From Parapedobacter defluvii (GTDB taxonomy: Bacteria > Bacteroidota > Bacteroidia > Sphingobacteriales > Sphingobacteriaceae): a stretch of 64,000 nt of DNA. Below the pieces are notes generated by a model. It was not told the origin of the DNA, ran no database searches, and worked only from the letters and a program-made list of their open reading frames with translations. Shown here one piece after another: positions 8,123 to 16,481 of the stretch (positions are counted from its first letter, which is position 1; every line of letters begins with the position of its first letter). The translations under genes and the position numbers were made by a program. The stretch is taken from positions 620,001 through 684,000 of the forward strand of contig NZ_BMIK01000001.1 in NCBI RefSeq assembly GCF_014642075.1, given 5' to 3'.

Positions 8123-9724
8123 CTAATTCACGTCCCACCAAACACGTGTTGCCATCCAATCCTGAGCAGACTTCCCACCCGTTACAGCGTTAACATTTGT
8201 CACGTTGTATTGATATTCCGCATCTGCATAATTAAGGCGGAGATACCGTCCGTAGGTGGTTTGCCACAGATTATCTGAGTTGGTTGATTTGGGTGTCTTA
8301 TCCGTTCTGCGCTGGAGTGCCCATGCTTCGTAAGGTTGTCTGAAATTGTCCAGCCATGCCTGGGCATAAATGAGCTTTAATGCTTCATCTTCTGAGAGGT
8401 CCGTAACAAATGCCACTGTTGGCTTGGATGATATCCAGGCAAGTTGCGCCGAAGTGGGTAATGCAGAAGGCTTGTTTACGGTCCATACTTCACTAGCCAT
8501 AGCCATAGCTGTCCAAAAATCAACCGAAGATTTGATGCCTGCTTCGTAATTTGACTTTGCATCTACCATGCTGACCGGTCTTCCGATGCCCCGTACAGCG
8601 GCTTCAGCTTTTAGGAAATAGACTTCTGCAGCGGTAATGATCAGTTCGGGAATGTTTTTATCTCGTCCGAAATAATAGTTAACGTTAGAAAATAAATTTC
8701 CGCTGCCTTTGTTTGCCCAGTCGTCGTCCCGTCTGATGTTATAAGGTTCGCCACCATCGGATCCAGCTACGTTTTGTTCTTTTGCCACCCATTGATTATT
8801 GGCGTTTGTCTCAAAGAATATTTTCGCACGTTGGTCAAATATACCGCTACCGTCCGCATTGTTGTTGTCGCTCATCATATTCCAGGCAGTCGATCCCATA
8901 CGGAGATAGATACCTGAATTAAATGACCATTCTCTGCCTTCTCCTGTAAAGTTTTGAGCCGCAGGAGAAACTCCAGTATGTTCTGTGTTTTCGAATAAGG
9001 GCAGGGCCAGTGCTTCTTGTATATGCTGCGTTGCAACATCAGGGTTAACTTCATACATGCGCATTGCATAGCGCAACCGTAGAGAATTTCCGAACTTTTG
9101 CCATTTGGCAATGTCGTTGTTAAAAAGGGTTTCTGAAGCACCTAAACTGATTTGGTCTGTCGAAGTAGATAAGGTACTCACGGCTTCTTTTAACTCGCTC
9201 AGAAGTGTTTCGTAGATATCTTTCTGTGTATCGAATTTTACCGTATAGAAAGCATTGCCTTCATCTGCACGACCTGCTTCCGTATAAGGAATGTCGCCAA
9301 AAATATCCGTCATTTTGAATGTTTTATAAGCTTTCAAAATCGTAAGCATATTTTGGATCTGTCTAAGCTTTGGCGCATCCGGAGATTCATTGATCTGTCG
9401 CTCGATATTTCTGATATTAATCAAGGTCCGGTAGTAGTTTTTCCAGATGTCGTTACTGGCTGCCTCCATTCGGTAACCTGACGAGCCGATTACGGTTCCT
9501 AATTGTGTAATCGGATAGATCCACGAATTGGCCACACTTTGTTCGTTCCAGGTCAACTCAAGACTAGCCACGACACCATTGAAGAGATTGTTGATATTGG
9601 CCGCTTGATCTTCCTTCCAGGGTGTGTTTATTTCTTCAAAATCTTTGGTGCAGGATGTGTTCACAGCCGATATCAGGCAGCCGGAGAAAACACATATGAT
9701 AAACTTGATATTAAATTTTTTCAT
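8123..9724 (-). CDS. SusD/RagB-family outer membrane nutrient-binding lipoprotein
   Basis: A 533-aa surface glycan- or peptide-binding lipoprotein that caps the SusC barrel. The N-terminus is a lipoprotein signal with VNTSC (Cys near 25). The sequence has the layout of the SusD-like_2 group: DFEEINTPW at the mature start, WKNYYRTLINIRNIERQ, KAYKTFKMTDIFGDIPYTEAGR with TPR-like helices near 115-150, IITAAEVYFLKAEAAVRG in the middle, and AWLDNFRQPYEAWALQRRT near the C-terminus. It begins 11 nt after the SusC-like stop codon, the usual tight coupling. Ligand unknown. Confidence in family is high. Confidence 0.93.
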   Translation of the reverse strand: MKKFNIKFIICVFSGCLISAVNTSCTKDFEEINTPWKEDQAANINNLFNGVVASLELTWNEQSVANSWIYPITQLGTVIGSSGYRMEAASNDIWKNYYRTLINIRNIERQINESPDAPKLRQIQNMLTILKAYKTFKMTDIFGDIPYTEAGRADEGNAFYTVKFDTQKDIYETLLSELKEAVSTLSTSTDQISLGASETLFNNDIAKWQKFGNSLRLRYAMRMYEVNPDVATQHIQEALALPLFENTEHTGVSPAAQNFTGEGREWSFNSGIYLRMGSTAWNMMSDNNNADGSGIFDQRAKIFFETNANNQWVAKEQNVAGSDGGEPYNIRRDDDWANKGSGNLFSNVNYYFGRDKNIPELIITAAEVYFLKAEAAVRGIGRPVSMVDAKSNYEAGIKSSVDFWTAMAMASEVWTVNKPSALPTSAQLAWISSKPTVAFVTDLSEDEALKLIYAQAWLDNFRQPYEAWALQRRTDKTPKSTNSDNLWQTTYGRYLRLNYADAEYQYNVTNVNAVTGGKSAQDWMATRVWWDVN

Positions 9725-9735
9725 GACGCTGTTAA

Positions 9736-12700
9736 TTAGAATGACGCACTGACACTGAAACCAAATGATCTAACACTGGGCAAGGCCCCAAACTCAATAC
9801 CTTGCGCATTTCCGATGCCATTTATTGCTTCGGGGTTCAACTGGTCAGGTAGGCTGGTATACAAATAGAATAGATCCCGACCTATGATTGAAAGATTTAA
9901 TCCTTGTATGAACTTCGTGTTTTTGATTACGGAAGACGGCACCTGATAAGATAACCTCACTTCACGAAGTTTAATCCAGGAATTGTCAAGAACAGCCAAG
10001 CTTCTCGGCATGTTGATGCTCGACCAGGCAGCATATGCACCGGCGTATTTCCACATGTAGTGAACTACATCGTTATTTACGCCCGTAACTTCGCCGGTTG
10101 CGTTATCTACAAAGACCCCGTCAAGAATAACACCATGGTTTGCTGTTGTACCATCGGGATACGTGTAAGGAAGCCCATTGCCATCACGTTCGTATAACGT
10201 TTCAGGGGCTAAGCCGTTACCCATTGCTGTTGAATAGCTGCCGCTCCAGATGTCACCACCCCATTTGAAGTCGAAAAGACCGTATAATGAGAAATTTTTA
10301 AATCGAAGATTCGTACCAAGACCGCCGGTTAATTTCGGATTAGCATTTCCGATGGGTACCTGTTCGGATGTGACAACATAACGAGTGCCAGCCACGTTGC
10401 CATTCCCGTCTAATACGCGTTCTACCACACGTTGGCCGTCTTTATAAGTAAAATCATGGCCATAAATGGTTCCATAATTTTCACCTACTTTTACCTTCAT
10501 GGTAACGCCATTGTTTCCGAACATCTCGTCAAGATAATATTCGTCGATACCAGGAGCAAGGGCAATGAGCTTGTTTGTGTTGTGAGCGCCGTTTAGCGTC
10601 AGATCCCAAGAAAAATCGGCAGAACGAATGGGGGTAGCCCGTACCGTAAATTCGAATCCCCTATTTAGAAGCTCGCCGGAATTTGTCCTTACTGCGGAAA
10701 CACCGGAAGATGGTGCAACGTTGAGATCAATAATCTGAGAGGTAGAGTTTACTTGATAATAGGTGAACGTCAATCCCAGTTTATTTTGAAGAAAGCTGAG
10801 GTCGGTGCCGAGTTCATACGAATTTGAACGTTGAGGTTTCAGTAAGTCTAAGGGGAGCAGTTTTTCGGGAATCATCCGGGTGGATTGACCGCCAAATGTC
10901 CCTGAATCATAGATGTATGTAGTTTGGTAAGGATTGGTGCCGCTGGCACTCCCTGCATAAGCTACCCTAAGTTTTCCATAGTCGATCCAGGATGGCTTAT
11001 GGGTCAGATTCTCGGTGAATATATAGCTCAGCGATGCCGCGGGATAAAAATAACTGTTTGTGCGTGCGGGCAGTGTGGATGACCAGTCGTTACGTCCTGT
11101 TAATTCCAAAAACAGGAAGTCATCATAGGAAATGTTCGCGATACCGAATACCGAATTGATTTTTTGCTGAGCTCTGTCTTCGGTGGGTTGAAAGTCAGTG
11201 GCATTTCCAGTTTTGTTGATATTTTTTAAGAAAAATAAGTATGGAATATTAAAAGGTCCATCGTTCCAGCCTTGTGTTGCCCGGTAGTTGGTGCTCCAAG
11301 CGCTGCCGCCGATCGAGATGCTTGTATTGAAAAGGGAACCACCCAGATTGTCTCGATGTGCCGTGGCTAGGAATTCCAGGTTTCGGTCGGTGGTTTTATA
11401 CATTTCATGGCCATATTTCCCATTGATGCCTTCTGGATCAATTGGGTAATTTTTCTTTTCGAGTTCATCAGAAGAAAAGTTGCCCGACACACGGCCCATA
11501 AGTGTTAACCAATCTGTTAAATCAGCATTTAGCTTAATAGTACCTAATAATTGATCGCGGTTTAGAATATTATTATTCATATAGGTGTTCCAATATATAT
11601 CCCTGCCGTATTGTCCATATGGATATCCAAGTGGGTATACAGAACCGTCCAATAGGTTTTTACTGCCATCCGCGTTCCTATACAAATCTTGTTCGATATT
11701 TTGGAAGTCTCGCGACATGCCATAAGTAGTGAATTTTCCCCATGAGTTGTTGCTATCGCCTACATTCGGTGAATTGTAGCGCGTATAATTGATATAGCTG
11801 GCACTGATGTCTGCCGTGACTTTCTTCGATATTTTGACATTGCTCCCGAGGTTAAATGTATTGTTGTTGAAATTACTGTTCGGGAGAATTGCTGTGTTAT
11901 CCTGCCGGGTGTATGACACACGTACACTGCCAAGATCATTAGCACCGCTGAAGGCGACATTGTGTGTTTGCGTGTTGCCGTTCCGGTAGAACGACTGGAT
12001 ATTGTCGGGTTGAGGCGAATACGTCCGAACGGTTCCATCCCACCAAAGAACCTGTTGGTTTTCCATTTTTGCACCCCATGAAGCGCCGGTACCATACCAA
12101 CTGAAATAATCCCACGTGTTTAGTCCGCCCGGTACAGCCCCCTGGCTTAACCATCTTTGATCCGTTATGCCTGACCCCGCCCATGGATCCTGGCCGGGAT
12201 ACCTTAACTTTCCGCTCTCATCGGTCGGTAAGCTTGGGACTGCCGAATACAGGGCGATAGCACCTCCATATCCGTATACATTCTGCATTTCTTGAAAGCG
12301 GAAGGGGTCGTTTAGACGCAACGAATAGCTGTAATCGACACCCAATCCTTCCTTTAATTTCCCCTTTTTTGTATTGATTAGGATAACGCCATTGCCTCCT
12401 CTTGCACCATATAGCGCAGCCGCTGTTGGCCCTTTTAAGACGTTGATTTCTTCGATATCTTCTGGGTTGATAAAATTCAGAATCGAACCCCAGTCTTGGT
12501 AAGTACCTGCAGCTCGGTTAATGTCGTTGCCACTACTCGCTATTTGGCTGTTGTCCATCGGCATGCCGTCAATTACATACAGCGGTTGGTTATTGCCGGA
12601 AATCGATGTGTTACCTCGGATAACAACCCGTTGTGATCCCCCTTCGACGCCATTTGGGACACTGATATTCAAACCTGCAATTTTCCCCATGAGTCCGGTG

Positions 12701-13119
12701 GCTACGGTAGGAGCGTTTGCCTGTGTAATATCTTCGCCCCCAACTTTCTGGATCGAATACCCCAAAGACCTTGCTTCTCTTTTGATGCCCATCGCCGTAA
12801 TCACCACTTCGCCAATTTCGCCACTGGCCTCTTCAAGTGTAACACTGATGATACTAGACGCACCCACCAAAACAGATTGTGAAGTATATCCCAGTGCGCT
12901 GAATTGGAGGGTTTCCCCTGTGGAAGCCTCGATCGAATAATGTCCGCTGGCATTGGTCTGCGTGCCGCGGTTGGTGCCCGTTACTTGTACGGTTACTCCT
13001 TCGATGGGACCATTTGCATCCGTCACAGTTCCTGTGATGGATGTCTGTGCATGAACATATAGCGCTGCACTCAGGAGTGCAAAGGCCATGACACAGCATT
13101 TCATGTACAAATTTCTCAT
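9736..13119 (-). CDS. SusC/RagA-family TonB-linked outer membrane protein
   Basis: A 1127-aa TonB-dependent transporter that takes up oligomers bound by the neighbouring SusD-like lipoprotein. Signal peptide 1-24 (ALYVHAQ), a carboxypeptidase-regulatory-like domain about 27-105 (GTVTDANGPIEGVTVQVTG), then the plug from about 115 with LMGKIAGLNIS, VVIRGNTSISGNNQPLYVIDG and VLKGPTAAALYGARGGNGV, and a 22-strand barrel to the C-terminus ending in SFGFSVSASF. No STN domain precedes the regulatory-like domain, so coupling to an anti-sigma/ECF pair is not expected. This agrees with control by the ROK repressor upstream and the HTCS downstream. Methionines at 1 and 6 are both possible starts. Confidence 0.95.
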   Translation of the reverse strand: MRNLYMKCCVMAFALLSAALYVHAQTSITGTVTDANGPIEGVTVQVTGTNRGTQTNASGHYSIEASTGETLQFSALGYTSQSVLVGASSIISVTLEEASGEIGEVVITAMGIKREARSLGYSIQKVGGEDITQANAPTVATGLMGKIAGLNISVPNGVEGGSQRVVIRGNTSISGNNQPLYVIDGMPMDNSQIASSGNDINRAAGTYQDWGSILNFINPEDIEEINVLKGPTAAALYGARGGNGVILINTKKGKLKEGLGVDYSYSLRLNDPFRFQEMQNVYGYGGAIALYSAVPSLPTDESGKLRYPGQDPWAGSGITDQRWLSQGAVPGGLNTWDYFSWYGTGASWGAKMENQQVLWWDGTVRTYSPQPDNIQSFYRNGNTQTHNVAFSGANDLGSVRVSYTRQDNTAILPNSNFNNNTFNLGSNVKISKKVTADISASYINYTRYNSPNVGDSNNSWGKFTTYGMSRDFQNIEQDLYRNADGSKNLLDGSVYPLGYPYGQYGRDIYWNTYMNNNILNRDQLLGTIKLNADLTDWLTLMGRVSGNFSSDELEKKNYPIDPEGINGKYGHEMYKTTDRNLEFLATAHRDNLGGSLFNTSISIGGSAWSTNYRATQGWNDGPFNIPYLFFLKNINKTGNATDFQPTEDRAQQKINSVFGIANISYDDFLFLELTGRNDWSSTLPARTNSYFYPAASLSYIFTENLTHKPSWIDYGKLRVAYAGSASGTNPYQTTYIYDSGTFGGQSTRMIPEKLLPLDLLKPQRSNSYELGTDLSFLQNKLGLTFTYYQVNSTSQIIDLNVAPSSGVSAVRTNSGELLNRGFEFTVRATPIRSADFSWDLTLNGAHNTNKLIALAPGIDEYYLDEMFGNNGVTMKVKVGENYGTIYGHDFTYKDGQRVVERVLDGNGNVAGTRYVVTSEQVPIGNANPKLTGGLGTNLRFKNFSLYGLFDFKWGGDIWSGSYSTAMGNGLAPETLYERDGNGLPYTYPDGTTANHGVILDGVFVDNATGEVTGVNNDVVHYMWKYAGAYAAWSSINMPRSLAVLDNSWIKLREVRLSYQVPSSVIKNTKFIQGLNLSIIGRDLFYLYTSLPDQLNPEAINGIGNAQGIEFGALPSVRSFGFSVSASF

Positions 13120-13176
13120 GTTGTAAATTGGTTAGTGTTCATAATTTGATTAATTGGATTGAAAAAAAGTATGACA

Positions 13177-13186
13177 GACAGCTGTC
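13177..13186. promoter_or_regulatory. perfect 10-bp palindrome upstream of susC-like gene
   Basis: GACAGCTGTC reads the same on both strands. It lies 58 nt upstream of the SusC-like start and 88 nt past the ROK stop. A dimeric repressor site is plausible, and the adjacent ROK protein is the obvious candidate, but a 10-bp palindrome is weak evidence alone. Confidence 0.3.
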
Positions 13187-13273
13187 GAATCATTAAAGAT
13201 GCCGGTGTGTGTTTTAAGTAAATCTATTAATTGGTTTTTGTCTATAATGTTAATTTGGCGTAGGCTTGAGCAT

Positions 13274-14467
13274 CTAATTCCCGTGCAATTCACAATTTTC
13301 AATCACCAGGCTGGCTGCGCCCAATAACTCCGCTTGGTAGCCTAGGTTGGAAATCGCTACATCCGTTTGTTCAGCAAGTTTAGGGATACAAAACTCGTTG
13401 ATGGCCCGTTGTACGGGGGCTAACAATAATTTTCCGGCGGCTGCACCTCTACCACTTAGGACAACGCGTTCGGGATTCATGATGTGAATCAGGGTCGCAA
13501 TGCCTTTGCCTACCATGAACGCAGCGTCCGAAAGGGACTCCACTGCCAATTGATCACCTATTTTTGCGGCTTCTATAAGCAAATCACCTTCTGCTTTTTC
13601 CTTTGCTTCAAATAGCTTTTGCAGGTTGGAAGTCGTCCCTTTTGCCATCGCTTGCTTCGCATTTTCGACAGCTACCAGGAGTGACGCGTCTACTTCTAAA
13701 CAACCCCGCTTGCCGCACGAGCAGAGTTTGTTCGTATGTGACAGCGGAATGTGGCTGAATTCACCGGCATATCCATTGTGGCCCCTGAATAGGCTTCCGT
13801 TCACAATCATACCCAGCCCGATACCCCATCCCATATTGACTACCATGACATCTTTTAACCCCCGTGCTGCACCAAAATGCAGCTCCGAAATGGCAATGAC
13901 GCTAGAGTCGTTTTCAATGTATACCGGCAATCCCAATGATTGCGTCAATTTGTCGCGTAATCCGATCTCTTTAGAGCCGGTAGGTAGAAACGACGCATTG
14001 AGCCCTTTTTCTACATCAATAAACCCGGGCATGCCAATGCCAACGCCGAGCACATGCTCGTGCTTGATACCCGTTTGGTCAATATAAGAGCGAATAAACT
14101 GGCAAAGCTGGTTCAATGCTGCCCCGTTGTCTTTTAGTGGCAGTGTGATAGACACTTCCGAACCGATGATTTCATTGGCTAGGTTGTATGCTACGATCCG
14201 GCTCACAAACTGGTCCATTGCCACTGCGAGAATATACTGCTTTTTCTTGCTGCTGAGGCGGTATTTAGCAGGTCTTCTGCCTCCGGTAGATGGTGCCAGG
14301 CCATGTTGGACGGCGTATCCTTCTTTCACCAGATTATTGATAATACTGGTGATATTAGGTACACTCTTATTCGTAAACGTGCTCAACTCGGCTAACGATA
14401 AAGGCCCGTTATAATAGAGACGTTTGAATACTGATAGTTTGAGCTGATCTTGCCGTTCGTATTTCAC
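13274..14467 (-). CDS. ROK-family transcriptional repressor (NagC/Mlc type)
   Basis: A 397-aa sugar-responsive repressor. Residues 1-75 form a winged helix (PLSLAELSTFTNKSVPNITSI), and from about 80 on there is a ROK domain with an actin-like ATPase fold: GVGIGMPGFID, VYIENDSS, NMGWGIGLGMIVNG, and the zinc motif CSCGKRGCLE near 250. The GHNGYAGEFSH segment precedes the zinc motif as in NagC/Mlc. The start is GTG at 14467; the codon two triplets upstream is a stop. It is transcribed in the same direction as the SusC/SusD genes and has its own good promoter. It likely senses a sugar phosphate or free sugar released from the imported glycan; which one cannot be told. Confidence 0.93.
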   Translation of the reverse strand: MKYERQDQLKLSVFKRLYYNGPLSLAELSTFTNKSVPNITSIINNLVKEGYAVQHGLAPSTGGRRPAKYRLSSKKKQYILAVAMDQFVSRIVAYNLANEIIGSEVSITLPLKDNGAALNQLCQFIRSYIDQTGIKHEHVLGVGIGMPGFIDVEKGLNASFLPTGSKEIGLRDKLTQSLGLPVYIENDSSVIAISELHFGAARGLKDVMVVNMGWGIGLGMIVNGSLFRGHNGYAGEFSHIPLSHTNKLCSCGKRGCLEVDASLLVAVENAKQAMAKGTTSNLQKLFEAKEKAEGDLLIEAAKIGDQLAVESLSDAAFMVGKGIATLIHIMNPERVVLSGRGAAAGKLLLAPVQRAINEFCIPKLAEQTDVAISNLGYQAELLGAASLVIENCELHGN

Positions 14468-14504
14468 AATTTATGTACAAAGGGTTAATTATTCATTGTT
14501 TATG

Positions 14505-14537
14505 CAAACTTAATAAATAATTAATTTTATATGCAAA
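14505..14537 (-). promoter_or_regulatory. Bacteroidota-type promoter of the ROK repressor gene
   Basis: On the minus strand TTTG (14537-14534) is followed after 21 nt by TAAGTTTG (14512-14505), matching the -33 TTTG and -7 TAnnTTTG elements of Bacteroidota sigma-ABfr promoters. Transcription would begin near 14499, giving a leader of about 30 nt. The surrounding 14468-14709 gap is strikingly AT-rich. Confidence 0.6.
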
Positions 14538-14709
14538 TACTTTTTAAAAATATATAGAAAGATTTTATAAATAACTGTTTTGTAGTATTTTAATTTATTG
14601 TATTATGAAATTCCCCCGGATATGACAGGGTTTGAATTTCAGATTTTTTATCTTATTTTTACTCCAATGAACAGAAAAATCTCCACATACAAAAACCGAT
14701 TCCTGGTTT

Positions 14710-15468
14710 ATGTCGAAAAATAGTATAAGCCGGTTTTCCCATAGGGCGATGCTTTACGACCGGTTCCGGCCACATTATCCGCAGGAGTTGGTGGCTTTTC
14801 TCCGGGAGCGTATTGATCCGGATTCGGGGCAGGCGGTGGCAGACATTGCAGCGGGCACAGGTATATTTACCGAACAAATTGCACAGTGGGGAAATACGGT
14901 CTTTGTTGTTGAGCCCAATGCTTCTATGAGGCGGCTGGCGCATCGGAGACTGGCGGGGTTTAAAAATTGTATTTTTGTGGATGGAACGGCAGAATCTACC
15001 GGCTTGCCGGACCAGTCCGTTGATATGGTCGTTTCTGCGCAGGCATTCCACTGGTTCGATCTGACCAAAACCAAAGCCGAATTTAAACGCATCGGACGGG
15101 ACAGCTTGTTGGTAGCCGTTGTATGGAATCTGAGAAATACCGACAGCTTATTTGAGCAGGAATACGAGTCGTTGGTCCGTACGTATGGGGTGGATTATTT
15201 AAGCGTCAGCCAACGAAGGATGGCTACGGAGGAGGTATTGACATTTTTTGCGCCTACAGCCCCAGAATACCGGATTTTTGAACATGCGGATTTCCTCGGC
15301 TTTACAGCCTTGCGTGGACGGATGCTATCCTATTCGTTTATGCCCGATGAAACATCGCCCGTTTACGAAGAGATGTTGGAGGCCGTAGCTGCATTGTTCG
15401 ATCGGCATCAGGAGAACGGAAAGGTGCGTCTTTCCTACCAGACCCGGTTGTTTATTGGCGGCATCTGA
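14710..15468 (+). CDS. class I SAM-dependent methyltransferase
   Basis: A 252-aa Rossmann-fold methyltransferase of the Methyltransf_11/25 type. Motif I is VADIAAGTGIFTEQIA (about 42-57), the acidic end of strand 2 is VFVVEPNASM, motif II/III area reads VDGTAESTGLPDQSVDMVVSAQAFHWF, a string common in putative methyltransferases related to yeast Tmt1/Crg1. The substrate is unknown. It stands alone: the ROK gene is divergent upstream and rpsO follows after a 341-nt gap with its own promoter. No signal or membrane segment is present, so it is cytoplasmic. Confidence 0.85.
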   Translation: MSKNSISRFSHRAMLYDRFRPHYPQELVAFLRERIDPDSGQAVADIAAGTGIFTEQIAQWGNTVFVVEPNASMRRLAHRRLAGFKNCIFVDGTAESTGLPDQSVDMVVSAQAFHWFDLTKTKAEFKRIGRDSLLVAVVWNLRNTDSLFEQEYESLVRTYGVDYLSVSQRRMATEEVLTFFAPTAPEYRIFEHADFLGFTALRGRMLSYSFMPDETSPVYEEMLEAVAALFDRHQENGKVRLSYQTRLFIGGI

Positions 15469-15517
15469 TGGAAACAGTCAGGCTAACCTCCGGAGGTTTT
15501 GAGATGCCGGTGGACGC

Positions 15518-15548
15518 TTGGAGTTTTATTGGAGTTTTATTGGAGTTT
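15518..15548 (+). repeat. 11-nt tandem repeat, about 2.8 copies
   Basis: TTGGAGTTTTA is repeated at 15518 and 15529, followed by a partial copy TTGGAGTTT at 15540. It lies 50 nt after the methyltransferase stop and just before the large inverted repeat. Confidence 0.8.
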
Positions 15549-15581
15549 GCTTCGGGTCTGCTTGGGTGATCCGATTAGACG

Positions 15582-15635
15582 TAGACTGGACTTGGTTTGG
15601 TCTCCGACTGGCGAAACCAAACCAAGTCCAGTCTA
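15582..15635. repeat. 20-bp perfect inverted repeat (large hairpin)
   Basis: TAGACTGGACTTGGTTTGGT at 15582-15601 is exactly complementary to 15616-15635, separated by a 14-nt loop. Flanking bases hold a weaker outer match (GCTTCGG near 15550 with CCGAAGC near 15654). There is no T run after it, so it is not a standard terminator. The gap 15469-15809 otherwise contains only the 11-nt repeats and the rpsO promoter. Confidence 0.85.
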
Positions 15636-15726
15636 AGCGTACTTCAAATCCAAACCCGGTCAGCATCCAGGTCCGAAGCGGACTACAATAGGGAGGCAAG
15701 CCCAATCCAAGGAAAACAGAATGCCA

Positions 15727-15758
15727 TTTGGAAGTTAATGGAAATTAACCTACTTTTG
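15727..15758 (+). promoter_or_regulatory. Bacteroidota-type promoter of rpsO
   Basis: TTTG at 15727-15730, a 20-nt spacer, then TACTTTTG at 15751-15758, a perfect TAnnTTTG box. The start of transcription would lie near 15765, leaving a leader of about 45 nt before rpsO. Confidence 0.65.
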
Positions 15759-15809
15759 CACCCGATTTAATTCATTTTTATTTTTCAACGCTTTAATATT
15801 ATTCAAGTA

Positions 15810-16088
15810 ATGTATTTAAGTAAAGAGTACAAAGCGGATATCTTCGCTGAATTTGCCGGAGGGGCAACCAATACCGGTTCTGCCGAGGGGCAGGTGGCTT
15901 TGTTCACCAAACGGATTGCTCATTTGACGGAGCATTTGAAATCAAACAGGAAAGACTTTGCTACGCAACGTTCTTTGCAGAAGCTGGTCGGTAAACGCCG
16001 TTCGTTATTGAAATACCTTTACAACAAGGACATCGAGCGCTACCGGGCTATCATCAAGGCTTTGGGCTTGCGTGATATCATAAAATAG
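15810..16088 (+). CDS. rpsO: 30S ribosomal protein S15
   Basis: Small-subunit primary binding protein that contacts 16S rRNA helices 20-22 and the S6/S18 site. The 92-aa sequence has the four-helix family pattern: GSAEGQVALFTKRIAHLTEHLK (shown in two parts in the family signature) followed by DFATQRSLQKLVGKRRSLLKY and YLYNKDIERYRAIIKALGLR. The usual length is about 89. It has its own promoter and terminator; pnp follows, the same order as in many bacteria, but here with a 393-nt gap and a separate pnp promoter. Confidence 0.97.
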   Translation: MYLSKEYKADIFAEFAGGATNTGSAEGQVALFTKRIAHLTEHLKSNRKDFATQRSLQKLVGKRRSLLKYLYNKDIERYRAIIKALGLRDIIK

Positions 16089-16110
16089 CTTTCAGGTACA
16101 ATTTTCAATG

Positions 16111-16140
16111 AAGCCATCCGCCCTAGACGGATGGCTTTTT
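16111..16140 (+). terminator. Rho-independent terminator of rpsO
   Basis: AAGCCATCCG at 16111-16120 pairs with CGGATGGCTT at 16128-16137 around a 7-nt loop, followed by a T-rich tract. It lies 22 nt after the rpsO stop. Confidence 0.85.
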
Positions 16141-16196
16141 ATTTTTATTACTTTTCATTCGTGAATAAGAATAATTAGTTTTTAAAGGCCTCATGG

Positions 16197-16307
16197 AACC
16201 TACATTTTCATTGGCACCATTTGTTTTCAGCGGCAATGAAGCTTGCGTTAGCCTCTGGCTTCCGCAGGTTTCATCACCTTTTGCGTAAGGTGCTGACATG
16301 GTAGGTT
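16197..16307 (+). other. cloverleaf-like structured element between rpsO and pnp
   Basis: AACCTAC (16197-16203) pairs with GTAGGTT (16301-16307) and encloses three successive hairpins: TTCATTG/CAATGAA (16207-16213 with 16234-16240); CTTGCG/CGCAGG (16242-16247 with 16263-16268, one U-G pair) stacked on AGCC/GGCT (16250-16253 with 16257-16260); and CACCTT/AAGGTG (16275-16280 with 16287-16292). This is a four-way junction of about 111 nt. It lies after the rpsO terminator and before the pnp promoter, so it could be a small RNA or a leader of a longer pnp transcript. I do not recognise the family. The pairings are seen in the sequence; that it is an RNA is inference. Confidence 0.45.
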
Positions 16308-16347
16308 TCAGCTGACAGTCTTATTTTTCAAACGCAGATGAGAGACC

Positions 16348-16400
16348 GATAAACGCCGGGTTGCGGCTTTATAAAACTTGCATATGCTGTGGCGTTTATC
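16348..16400. repeat. 10-bp inverted repeat next to pnp promoter
   Basis: GATAAACGCC (16348-16357) and GGCGTTTATC (16391-16400) are perfect reverse complements with a 33-nt spacer. The right arm abuts the TAAGTTTG -7 box, so the element brackets the promoter. A protein-binding operator or a DNA hairpin are both possible. Confidence 0.6.
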
Positions 16401-16408
16401 TAAGTTTG
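16378..16408 (+). promoter_or_regulatory. Bacteroidota-type promoter of pnp
   Basis: TTG at 16378-16380, 20-nt spacer, TAAGTTTG at 16401-16408. Transcription would start near 16415, about 67 nt before the pnp start. It gives pnp its own promoter apart from rpsO. Confidence 0.6.
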
Positions 16409-16481
16409 TCCCAAATTAAAAAAAGTATATTAAAAAAATGGGTGTGCGCTGAAGACGAAACGCACATCGAATGAAACAACA

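Noticed and set aside
15582-15635. Terminator for the methyltransferase gene
   Set aside because: The stem is strong but long, with no T tract on either side; listed as an inverted repeat.
16197-16307. tRNA or known riboswitch
   Set aside because: The length of about 111 nt, lack of a CCA-like acceptor and T-loop, and no match to conserved riboswitch cores that I can recall.
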